From: Desulforamulus aeronauticus DSM 10349
GTDB taxonomy: Bacteria; Bacillota; Desulfotomaculia; Desulfotomaculales; Desulfotomaculaceae
DNA length: 64,000 nt
NCBI RefSeq assembly: GCF_900142375.1
Contig: NZ_FRAR01000006.1
Span: 1-64,000 of the forward strand
Direction: 5' to 3'
Shown here: positions 54,494 through 62,898 of the stretch, one piece after another
How positions within the stretch are numbered: position 1 is the stretch's first letter
Layout: every line of letters starts with the position of its first letter
Made by a program: the position numbers and the translations under genes
Notes under the pieces: model-generated
Told to the model about the DNA's origin: nothing
What the model saw: the letters and a program-made list of their open reading frames with translations, nothing else
The model's database searches: none

Positions 54494-56773
54494 CTACTTA
54501 CGTTCCTTGAGGGCTCTATATACCCGTTCCTCCGTTAGAGGTATTTCAAAGAAACGAATACCAATAGCATCATAGACTGCATTAGCAATAGCCGCAGCCG
54601 TGGCCACTAAACCTGTTTCCCCAACCCCTTTGGCGCCAAAGGGACCTGTAGGGTCCTCTGCTTCCACGATAATGGCCTCTAATTCTGGAATATCCATGGC
54701 GGTAGGCAACATGTATTTATGGAACCCATTGTTCAACTGCCTGCCTCGGTCATCATATTTAATTTCTTCACTTAAGGCATAACCGATACCCATGGCCAAG
54801 CCACCTTCCAATTGTCCCTCGACAATGAGCGGATGAATCGCTTTACCTACATCATGGGCAGCTACCATTTTGGTGACCCTTACCTTGCCGGTCTCGGTAT
54901 CCACTTCAACTTCGGCAAAATGGGCCAAATAAGGTGGTGCGTTTTGCGGTATAATGCGGCCAACACCAATGAACTGCTGTCCCCGTAGGTGGGCTTCCAT
55001 GGCCACTTGCCCTAGGGAGATGTTCTTTTCTTGGGTCAGGGTGGAATAAATAATACCATTCTCGATATCTAGCTCCCCAGGAGTAACCTCTAGCATATTG
55101 GCAGCATATTCAAACACTTGTTTTCTGGCATCCTGAGCCGCAGCTACCACCGCAGTACCGGAAGCATAACAGGTTCGGCTGGCATGACTACCAATTTCAA
55201 AGGGAGTAGACTCGGTATCTGCGAAGGTAATCCCAACTTGCCCGAAGGCAATACCCATTACTTCAGCGGCCATTTGACTTAATGTGGTGATCGTACCTGT
55301 ACCCATATCCGGTACTCCACTGGCCACCTGAATAGAGCCATCCTGTTGAACCGTTACATAGGCATTGGAGTAGTCGCCACAGAAGGGCCAAGCATTGGAC
55401 ACGTGGGTACCGATGGCCATACCGATACCCCGACGGATGGTATCACTATCCTGATTTTGCTTTCCCCGCTGATCCCAAACAATGGCCTTAGCGCCCAGAT
55501 CCATACACTCTTCCAGACCGGAACTCTGGCAGGGATAAGGTAATACCCAGGGTAGACCCGGCCGCATAATATTTTTTCGCCTTATTTCCATAGGATCCAT
55601 ACCTAATTCCTCGGCAATTATATCTACTTGGGAATCCACAGCAAACATGCCTTGAGGATTCCCAAAGCCCCGCATGGCACCAGCCGGGGTTGTATTTGTA
55701 TAAACACTATGGCCGTCGTACATCTGGTTGGGACAGTAGTAAATGGAAAGGCCCATAGCTCCCAACACCCCTGGAGTTTCTGCGCTCCAACTACAGTAGG
55801 CGCCGGAGTTTAAAATACCCATTATTTTACGGGCTGTAAAGGTCCCGTCCTTCTTAACTCCTGTCTTAACTGTCACGTAGCCCGAGTGACGGGTATCGGA
55901 AGCAATGAAGTCTTCCTTCCGATCATAGACAACCTTGACAGGCTGTTTGGCCAACATCGCCAAGGCCAGTGCAATGGGTTCAGCCTTAGCCGACAAACCG
56001 ATACGCACACCAAAACCACCACCAATGTAAGGAGGGTTCAGTACGCGCACCTTGCTGTAGGGCAAGCCAAAAATAGTGGCTAAGATTCTGCGAGACGGGT
56101 GAGGTGTCTGGGTGGTGGACCAAACCGTAACCTTACCATCTACAGAAACTTGGGCTACTGCTGCTTGGGTTTCCATCTGAGCCTGTTTTTGTACAGGTAA
56201 TTTAAAGGTATGTTCGAAGACATAGTCTGCTTCGGCGAAACCCAGCTCAATGTCTCCCATTTCGATATGGATTTTTTCACCGGGAACATTTTTGCCTGCT
56301 TCACAATGATGTAGACTGGGGGCCTCTTCTTTCATTGCTGCCAGGGGATCAAAAACAGTGGGCAATAGTTCATACTCAACTTCTATTAATTCTAGTGCCT
56401 CTTCAGCTACTTTTTTACTAGTGGCAGCTACTGCGGCTACCTCGTCACCCACGTAACGCACCACAGAGTCAAAAACATATTGGTCTTCTACCGGCTGTAA
56501 AGGAGGGATGGTAAAGGTAGAGGTAGCAGAGGTATTAAATTTTACCCTGGGGGTATTCAGATAGGTAGCCACAGCCTTAACCCCTGGCAAAGCCTCTGCC
56601 TTGCTGGTATCGATTTTAACGATCCTGGCATGGGGATACGGGCTACGCAATACCTTGCCGTATAACATACCTGGCAGCTTAATGTCGGTGGTAAAGGTGG
56701 CTGCACCCATAGCTTTCTCTATCGCGTCCAATTTACGTATATTTTTACCTACCACAGTATAATCTTTCTTCAC
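54494..56773 (-). CDS. Molybdenum hydroxylase large subunit (xanthine dehydrogenase family)
   Basis: 759 residues: GGGFGVRIG (substrate/cofactor loop), AMRGFGNPQ (molybdopterin contact) and the catalytic Glu in GAKGVGETGLVATA at the C-terminus. Hydroxylates N-heterocycles or aldehydes at Mo; substrate not visible. GTG start with GGGGAGGG. Operon order FAD subunit, 2Fe-2S subunit, large subunit; yqeB follows. Could be a labile-selenium enzyme given yqeB. Confidence 0.9.
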   Translation of the reverse strand: MKKDYTVVGKNIRKLDAIEKAMGAATFTTDIKLPGMLYGKVLRSPYPHARIVKIDTSKAEALPGVKAVATYLNTPRVKFNTSATSTFTIPPLQPVEDQYVFDSVVRYVGDEVAAVAATSKKVAEEALELIEVEYELLPTVFDPLAAMKEEAPSLHHCEAGKNVPGEKIHIEMGDIELGFAEADYVFEHTFKLPVQKQAQMETQAAVAQVSVDGKVTVWSTTQTPHPSRRILATIFGLPYSKVRVLNPPYIGGGFGVRIGLSAKAEPIALALAMLAKQPVKVVYDRKEDFIASDTRHSGYVTVKTGVKKDGTFTARKIMGILNSGAYCSWSAETPGVLGAMGLSIYYCPNQMYDGHSVYTNTTPAGAMRGFGNPQGMFAVDSQVDIIAEELGMDPMEIRRKNIMRPGLPWVLPYPCQSSGLEECMDLGAKAIVWDQRGKQNQDSDTIRRGIGMAIGTHVSNAWPFCGDYSNAYVTVQQDGSIQVASGVPDMGTGTITTLSQMAAEVMGIAFGQVGITFADTESTPFEIGSHASRTCYASGTAVVAAAQDARKQVFEYAANMLEVTPGELDIENGIIYSTLTQEKNISLGQVAMEAHLRGQQFIGVGRIIPQNAPPYLAHFAEVEVDTETGKVRVTKMVAAHDVGKAIHPLIVEGQLEGGLAMGIGYALSEEIKYDDRGRQLNNGFHKYMLPTAMDIPELEAIIVEAEDPTGPFGAKGVGETGLVATAAAIANAVYDAIGIRFFEIPLTEERVYRALKERK

Positions 56774-56786
56774 GGTTTTCCCTCCC

Positions 56787-57272
56787 CTACTTATCTTTAC
56801 TTGCTTTCAACTTATCAGCAGCAGCCAGAACGGCTTGCTCAATTTTCACATAACCAGTGCAACGGCAGATATTACCAGCAATAGTCTCTTTAATCTGCAG
56901 TCGGCTGGGGGACAGATTGCCATCCAGTAATGCCTTGGCCGACATAATCATACCAGGCGTACAAAAACCGCATTGAATGGCACCATAATCAATAAAGGTT
57001 TCCTGTAGGGGATGCATTTTATCACTGGTGCCAATACCTTCAATGGTTTCAACCTCGGCATCCATTGCCTGCATGGCCGGAACAATGCAAGAGTTTACAC
57101 TTTGTCCGTTCATAATTACAGTACAGGCACCGCATTCTCCCTTACCACAGCCTTTTTTCGTTCCGGTCAAGCCCAATTTATCTCTTACTACATCGACCAA
57201 AGTATCACTCGGCGAAACAAGTAGTTCCATAAGCTCGCCGTTTAGCTTAAATTTCAAGATTTTTTTCTGCAC
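56787..57272 (-). CDS. Molybdenum hydroxylase 2Fe-2S subunit
   Basis: 161 residues with two 2Fe-2S clusters: plant-type CGKGECGACTV...C near residues 42-60 and helical CGFCTPGM...CRCTGYVKI. GTG start after GAGGG. Passes electrons from Mo to FAD. Confidence 0.93.
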   Translation of the reverse strand: MQKKILKFKLNGELMELLVSPSDTLVDVVRDKLGLTGTKKGCGKGECGACTVIMNGQSVNSCIVPAMQAMDAEVETIEGIGTSDKMHPLQETFIDYGAIQCGFCTPGMIMSAKALLDGNLSPSRLQIKETIAGNICRCTGYVKIEQAVLAAADKLKASKDK

Positions 57273-57314
57273 CGCAATTCCTCCCTCGAAAGATTAGTGA
57301 CTATTTACCCTACA

Positions 57315-58178
57315 TTATCTAGCGGTAGTTAACGCCTGCTGTAATGCCCGCCGGACCAGTACCTCTAGCATTTCTTTACGATATTCCGCAGAACCTCGCA
57401 GTGCGCTGTCCCGGGGAGTGGCTTCCGAAACAGCTATCTTAGCTGCCTTGGCAATAAGTTCATCGTTAATTACTGCTCCCTGCAGATACTTTTCCGCTTC
57501 TAACGCCCGCAAAGGTTTGGGAGCAACCGGTGCCATGACAATGCGGACCCATTCTACTTTGTCTTCGCAAAGTGACAAGACAACTGCCACATTCAGCATG
57601 GGTAAAGCCAGTGCACCACGTTGGGCCAACCTGACAAAAGCTGAACCCTGACCAGGCAATAAGGCAGGAAATCGAATCGAAGTAGCCATTTGCTTAGTGG
57701 AATCTACCTTTGATTTCCCTACCCCCAGATACATTTCTTCTATAGGTACATAGCTGGTTCCAGCGTCTTCTGTAATTTCCACCACTGCCCCGAGAGCCAT
57801 CAGAGCTACCGCGGCATCAGCAGCTGGCTGAGCATTGACTACGTTTCCCACCACAGTGGCTGTATTTCTGATTTGCAACGAGCCAACTGAACCGGAAGCC
57901 TCGGCTAAGAGAGGAGCTTTGGTCCTAATTAAATCAGAGTTTTTCACTTCACTGTGAGTTACTGCGGCCCCAATGACTATTTGACCATCCATAGACTCAA
58001 TCTTTTTTAATTCTTTAACCTTGGTAATATCAAGCAAACAACTGGTTGTTATCTTTTTGGCAGAAAGATCTAACATTGCATCGGTTCCACCGGCAATAAT
58101 CCTAGCTTGGCCTGCATAAGTCTTTAAGCAGACCAAGGCCTCTTCAATTGACGTAGCCAGTATATAGTCTTTTAACAC
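57315..58178 (-). CDS. Molybdenum hydroxylase FAD-binding subunit
   Basis: 287 residues of the CO-dehydrogenase-medium/PCMH flavoprotein family: AGGTDAMLD (FAD pyrophosphate), GAAVTHSEVKNS, and QIRNTATVVGNVVNAQPAAD. GTG start chosen near GGGAGG; a longer ATG start (58202) is possible. First gene of the hydroxylase operon; a sigma-54-type promoter precedes it. Confidence 0.9.
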   Translation of the reverse strand: MLKDYILATSIEEALVCLKTYAGQARIIAGGTDAMLDLSAKKITTSCLLDITKVKELKKIESMDGQIVIGAAVTHSEVKNSDLIRTKAPLLAEASGSVGSLQIRNTATVVGNVVNAQPAADAAVALMALGAVVEITEDAGTSYVPIEEMYLGVGKSKVDSTKQMATSIRFPALLPGQGSAFVRLAQRGALALPMLNVAVVLSLCEDKVEWVRIVMAPVAPKPLRALEAEKYLQGAVINDELIAKAAKIAVSEATPRDSALRGSAEYRKEMLEVLVRRALQQALTTAR

Positions 58179-58234
58179 CACACTACCTCCCTTTGTCTCC
58201 ACTGTCTTTCAGTGGGTATCTTCAGAACTAATTA

Positions 58235-58250
58235 CGCAAGTTTCATGCCA
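58235..58250 (-). promoter_or_regulatory. Sigma-54 (-24/-12) promoter of the molybdenum hydroxylase operon
   Basis: Minus strand TGGCATGAAACTTGCG matches the TGGCAC-N5-TTGCW pattern with correct GG-to-GC spacing, about 57 nt upstream of the FAD subunit start. An NtrC-type activator is the next upstream gene, which supports it. Confidence 0.7.
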
Positions 58251-58317
58251 TCTTTATTGGAATAGACTGAATAATTTGACTTTAATTAATAATTAGTCCT
58301 TGCCGCAATACCCTGAA

Positions 58318-58457
58318 AGGGCGTAACCTAAAGGTCACAGTAAGCCTAGTTTGCCTTTAGGCATATCGGAAATTTTATATTTTCTGTCCTGAAAAGTAAG
58401 CCTATTTTCATTTATCAGTGGTATCACCAAGCAGCATGTTGGTCTGATATGCCAAAA
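58318..58457 (-). repeat. Hairpin leader element, copy 5, split by extra DNA
   Basis: GGGCGTAACC...AAAGGTCACAGTAAGCCTAG...GGCATATCGGAAA, then about 59 extra bases (58386-58444) before TGATATGCCAAAA completes the element. It lies upstream of the sigma-54 promoter of the hydroxylase operon. Confidence 0.55.
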
Positions 58458-58492
58458 AAACGGCACAAGGCCGAAAAGTCGGCTCGTGCCGT
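58454..58492 (-). terminator. Terminator of the regulator/kinase/adh operon
   Basis: Stem ACGGCAC/GTGCCGT with an inner GCCGA/TCGGC (58460-58492) and seven T on the minus strand. Confidence 0.85.
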
Positions 58493-58503
58493 TGAATTAT
58501 TTA

Positions 58504-59955
58504 CTAACCCCGCTCATTTAGATAATACCTTAATACTCTGGTGGTGCAGTTCATTTCTCTGGCGGCTTGCTCACGATTTCCCTGGGCACGGGCTAATGCC
58601 TCCTGAACAATCCTTCGGATAATATAGTACTGGGCCTCTTTAAGCCTTCGGGTGAGGTCATTCAAATCAACCGGTAGGGATGCCAAATTGTCAGCCACTA
58701 CCTGGGAAAAATGTTCTATTATTTCCCCTGTATCCTCACCAGCTAGCCATGGCAAGCCAGGAGTTTCCTGTTTCCGCTGGTTTATAATGATATCCGGTAG
58801 GGTATCTGTTGTAATTTTTCCTCGTTCAGCTAAAACAACGGCCCGAGCCATCACATTGGCAAGTTCTCTGACATTGCCAGGCCAGGGATAATTGAACAGC
58901 ATTTTCAAGGTCTCAGGTTGAATCAAAACATCTTCCCGAGCATCAAGATAAGGTAGCTTTCTGGCAAAATAGTAGGCCAACAACTCAATATCGCACAGCC
59001 TTTCTCGTAAGGGAGGAATTTCAAGAATCACAGCGTTTAAACGATAATACAAGTCCTCACGAAATTTTTTTGAGGCAACGGCTTCCGCCAAGGGTAGGTT
59101 GGTGGCAGCAATTACTCTGATATCCGTCCTCTGAAATTTCTCGCCGCCTACGGGCAAGTATTCGCCACTTTCCAGTACTCGTAGCAGCTTGACTTGAATA
59201 CCCGGGCTGGCATCCCCAATTTCATCTAAAAACAAAGTACCACCATTGGCAATTTGGAATATTCCCTTACGGGCACTCTGAGCACCGGTGAAAGAACCTT
59301 TCTCATGGCCAAACAATTCGCTTTCCAACAGATTTTCCGTAAAAGCCGCACAGTTTACCGCAATGAAGGGATTGTTGGCCCTGGGACTTTGGCTGTGTAT
59401 ATAGCGAGCCACGATCTCCTTACCAACACCTGTTTCTCCTTGAATAAGTACTGTTAAATTTTTATTGGCAATCTTCTTGGCTAAATCAAGTATTTTTATC
59501 AAAGGGCTGTCCTGGCAACAAATGAAACCGTTGTCCGCTAGTTCCTCAACCATATGGGTATGTTTTTGGTTAGACATACATTCTGTTTCTTTAAGGGCTG
59601 CTTCAATTAACCGCTCTACATCAGTAATCTCTTCAAAAGGCTTTTCAACATAGTCGTAAGCTCCTAATTTGATTGCATCTACCGCCGTTTTTACGGTACT
59701 ATAGCCAGTCATAATGATAACTTGGCACTGAGATTGTTTGGCCTTGATCTGTTCCAGCAATTTAAGGCCATCGGTATCTGGCAGCCTTAAATCAACTAAG
59801 GCTAAATCAAAGGACTGTCTGTTTAGCTGCTGCAGCATCTCCTGGCCAGTGTACGCAGTGCTCACATGATAACCTTTATCGTCAAGCAAAAAAACAAAAA
59901 AATTGCATACTTCCACTTCATCATCAACCACTAAAACATTTATTTGACGCTTCAC
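58504..59955 (-). CDS. NtrC-type sigma-54-dependent response regulator
   Basis: 483 residues: receiver (VVDDEVEV, Asp in ALVDLRLPDTDG, KP in VEKPF), AAA+ domain with GETGVGKE and the sigma-54 contact loop GSFTGAQ, Walker B LFLDEIG, and a FIS helix-turn-helix (GNREQAAREMNC). Activates sigma-54 promoters, probably of the adjacent hydroxylase operon (candidate promoter 58235-58250). ATG overlaps the kinase stop by 4 nt. Confidence 0.95.
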   Translation of the reverse strand: MKRQINVLVVDDEVEVCNFFVFLLDDKGYHVSTAYTGQEMLQQLNRQSFDLALVDLRLPDTDGLKLLEQIKAKQSQCQVIIMTGYSTVKTAVDAIKLGAYDYVEKPFEEITDVERLIEAALKETECMSNQKHTHMVEELADNGFICCQDSPLIKILDLAKKIANKNLTVLIQGETGVGKEIVARYIHSQSPRANNPFIAVNCAAFTENLLESELFGHEKGSFTGAQSARKGIFQIANGGTLFLDEIGDASPGIQVKLLRVLESGEYLPVGGEKFQRTDIRVIAATNLPLAEAVASKKFREDLYYRLNAVILEIPPLRERLCDIELLAYYFARKLPYLDAREDVLIQPETLKMLFNYPWPGNVRELANVMARAVVLAERGKITTDTLPDIIINQRKQETPGLPWLAGEDTGEIIEHFSQVVADNLASLPVDLNDLTRRLKEAQYYIIRRIVQEALARAQGNREQAAREMNCTTRVLRYYLNERG

Positions 59956-61631
59956 TTGGCTCTCTCCTTCTCACCCAGGGGAATAAGCAAACTAAAATTG
60001 CTTCCCCTACCGGGCTCGCTCTGCACTACAATTCGCCCTCCATGGCTTTGAGCTATACCAAAACTTACTGAAAGCCCTAAACCAGTTCCTTTGGAAATAT
60101 CCTTTGTAGTAAAAAAAGGATTAAATATCTTTGCCAGATGTTGCTTTTCTATGCCACACCCATTGTCCTTAACAGAAACAAAGGCCTCAGTTAACCCGCT
60201 TTCTCTTTTAAGACAACCCGTGGTTACGTTAATTACACCCTCTGACAAGCCTTTTAAAGCATCTCTGGCATTGAGCAGTAGATTAACAATAACTTGTTCC
60301 AACTGCTGCTGTTTCCCCAACACGGTGGATAAATTGGGATGAAGCTGCGTGGTTATTTTTATATTACTTTTATTTATTTGATACGAGACAAGAGCCAGAC
60401 TATTTTCCACAACCTGGTTCAAGTGGACCTCTTCAAGGTTACATTGTTCCTGACGGGAAAAGGTTAACAAGTTTTGAATAATCCTTTTGCACCGGGAACC
60501 GCAATTCTTAACATCTACCAACAGAGGGTAGCCCGGGTGTTCTTGTCCTAAACGACGTAATAAAATCTGGGCATTGCCCAAAATAGCTGTTAAGGGGCTA
60601 TTCAGCTCATGGGCTACCCCGGCGGCCATCTCCCCCACCGCGGCTAATTTGACTGAATGGATAAGCTGGCCCTGCATATGGATTTGTTCCGTAACATCCT
60701 TGGTGTAGTTGACTACCCCCACAACCTGGGCAGCCTCATTGACAACCGGGAAGGCATAGACATCAAGTATCCGAGATAATTCACGGGTTATTTGTTCGTA
60801 GGCCGGCTTACCGATGTTTAAGGCCTGCCTGGCCGGACAGGGTTCGCACGGTTGGCTGTCGTCACTAAATACGTCATAACATTTTCTTCCTAATAACTGG
60901 CGATAGTCGATACCCTTGAGTTGTGCCTTATTAATATTCATAATTGCAAAATCACTATTGATTGTGTAGAGGGTATCTGGGACAGCGCGAAATGTTTCTT
61001 CCCATGCCCTTTGATTTTTCAATACCTCACCATATAATCTACTGTTCTGAAGGCAAACAGCCAATTGATCTGCTAGCTGTTGAACAAAAACAAATTCACC
61101 CGGAGAATAAGCAAAGGTTCTTTTGCTGCCAAAATTCAAAGTACCAATTACCTCATCTTTAATTAACAGTGGTGCCATAATCGCTGAGCGTATACCTACC
61201 TTTTTAAGCTCACTATCCTCCCCATATGTTTCTGGATCGTCCCAGATATTTTGCCGCAGGAAACATTTTTTCTCTGCCATGGCACGCCAGGGAGCCGATT
61301 TTTCTTGGGGCAATACCGTTCCTACCCCTAAAATCACCTGTTCCCTGGGGATACCCGATTTAATCACCAGTTGTTCCCCGTCCAGCAGACAAAAGCTTAA
61401 CAGGTCATAGGGAATTACTTCTTTAAGGGGTTCTGCCACCCGGTCGATAATCTCATCATACGACATGGCCACAGTAATACTGCGGGCAATCTGATTGATG
61501 ATTGCCAATCTTTTATTTTGCTTGGTCATTTCTTCAATTGTTCGTCTAAGCTCTACGTAATGACTAAGTCTAGTGGAGCGAACACCCGTGAGCTTATTTA
61601 ATAAATCTTGATCATATATTGGTTTGTCCAT
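59952..61631 (-). CDS. Sensor histidine kinase with GAF and PAS domains
   Basis: 559 residues, no membrane segment: GAF domain (about 45-195), PAS domain (about 205-325), HisKA (GVAHELNSPLTAILGN, phospho-His), and HATPase (NLLLNARDAL, DNGCGI, GTGLGLSVS). Cytoplasmic sensing, signal unknown; a cysteine pair QPCEPCPA in the PAS domain suggests a redox or metal input. Overlaps the regulator gene by 4 nt. Confidence 0.93.
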   Translation of the reverse strand: MDKPIYDQDLLNKLTGVRSTRLSHYVELRRTIEEMTKQNKRLAIINQIARSITVAMSYDEIIDRVAEPLKEVIPYDLLSFCLLDGEQLVIKSGIPREQVILGVGTVLPQEKSAPWRAMAEKKCFLRQNIWDDPETYGEDSELKKVGIRSAIMAPLLIKDEVIGTLNFGSKRTFAYSPGEFVFVQQLADQLAVCLQNSRLYGEVLKNQRAWEETFRAVPDTLYTINSDFAIMNINKAQLKGIDYRQLLGRKCYDVFSDDSQPCEPCPARQALNIGKPAYEQITRELSRILDVYAFPVVNEAAQVVGVVNYTKDVTEQIHMQGQLIHSVKLAAVGEMAAGVAHELNSPLTAILGNAQILLRRLGQEHPGYPLLVDVKNCGSRCKRIIQNLLTFSRQEQCNLEEVHLNQVVENSLALVSYQINKSNIKITTQLHPNLSTVLGKQQQLEQVIVNLLLNARDALKGLSEGVINVTTGCLKRESGLTEAFVSVKDNGCGIEKQHLAKIFNPFFTTKDISKGTGLGLSVSFGIAQSHGGRIVVQSEPGRGSNFSLLIPLGEKERAK

Positions 61632-61632
61632 T

Positions 61633-62781
61633 TTAGTAGGCCCTTCTTAATATCTCAGTAATATTGTTCATTTGGATTTTCCTGGGATTTGTTACCAAGC
61701 ACACATCCCGAATAATATTTTGAGCTAAAATAGGGTATAGCTTACTATTAATACCCAGTTGGGAAAGCTTGTCCGGTAATTCCAATTCAGCAAATAAATT
61801 TTTAAAGGCACCTATTACTTTCTTTGCACCATCATCTACGGAGGTAACTTTTTCGCCCATAGCTTCGGCTACTCTGGCATACTTTAGTTGATTGGCAGGT
61901 AAATTAAATTCCACCACATGGGGTAGTAAAACTGCGTCCACTACACCAGCCGGTATGTCTAACCAACCACTGATCTGGTGAGTCATGGCGTGTACAGCTC
62001 CTAATATGGCATTGGAAAAGGCTAGTCCTGCATGGAGATTGGCCATAGCCAGACACCCGTGAACCTCCTTACTGCGCGAGCCATTCTTTACCAACCTAAG
62101 GGTATCTGCGACTAATTTGATGGCATTTAATGCATTTAAATCAGAGAGCGGAGTAGCTACTCTGGAAACATAGGCTTCGATGGCATGCGTCAATACATGC
62201 ACCCCGGAATATATCATCACTTTGGTATCCAAGGTTGCCAACAACTCAGGATCATGTATAGAGATATAGGGTATCAAGGACTTGGAAACGAGGGTCATTT
62301 TCCGCTTCTCCGGTGCATTTAAGATAATGGAAAACTGGGATACCTCAGAACCGGAACCAGCTGTGCTGGTAATGGCTATCATCGGTGGCAACGGCCGTCT
62401 GATACTGTCAATCTCTTCATAATCAGAAAGCTCACCACCATTGGATACTAGCAAAGCTACCGCTTTCGCTGCATCGATTGGGCTGCCACCCCCAATAGCC
62501 AGCAAAGAATCACAGCCATTAGCAATATACTTATGCGTCCCGGTATAAATTTCGTAGTCCTTGGGGTTTGGTGATACATCCTTCCACACTACATACTCCA
62601 GGCCATTGTCAGATAAATTTTCTAATGCCTGCTGTAACCACCCACTGGCTTGTACACCCTTGTCCGTTACCACAAAAATACGCCGTGCCCCGAGTTGGCT
62701 AGCACTCAAGCCACATTCTGATAGAGTTCCTGGTCCAAAAATAATTTCTGGTGAAACAAATTTAAAAACATTCATTTTCAT
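61633..62781 (-). CDS. Iron-containing alcohol dehydrogenase
   Basis: 382 residues, group III ADH. GGGSPIDAAKAVALL (NAD-binding), HAMTHQISG and HVVEFNL are metal-site motifs of the family. Substrate unknown. First gene of the operon with the kinase (1 nt apart) and regulator, so a link to the sensed compound is possible. A TATAAT-like box lies about 50 nt upstream. Confidence 0.92.
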   Translation of the reverse strand: MKMNVFKFVSPEIIFGPGTLSECGLSASQLGARRIFVVTDKGVQASGWLQQALENLSDNGLEYVVWKDVSPNPKDYEIYTGTHKYIANGCDSLLAIGGGSPIDAAKAVALLVSNGGELSDYEEIDSIRRPLPPMIAITSTAGSGSEVSQFSIILNAPEKRKMTLVSKSLIPYISIHDPELLATLDTKVMIYSGVHVLTHAIEAYVSRVATPLSDLNALNAIKLVADTLRLVKNGSRSKEVHGCLAMANLHAGLAFSNAILGAVHAMTHQISGWLDIPAGVVDAVLLPHVVEFNLPANQLKYARVAEAMGEKVTSVDDGAKKVIGAFKNLFAELELPDKLSQLGINSKLYPILAQNIIRDVCLVTNPRKIQMNNITEILRRAY

Positions 62782-62861
62782 ACCTCAATAATCTGCTGAA
62801 TATTTTAAAAATTTACTATTTTATTTAAATTATACCACTTTAATTAACTTTAAAAATAATA

Positions 62862-62892
62862 AAACCGAGGCTTGGTTATCTAGCCTCGGTTT
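62862..62892 (-). terminator. Terminator of recN
   Basis: AAACCGAGGCT/AGCCTCGGTTT (62862-62872, 62882-62892), followed by T-rich DNA on the minus strand. Confidence 0.85.
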
Positions 62893-62898
62893 CTAAAA

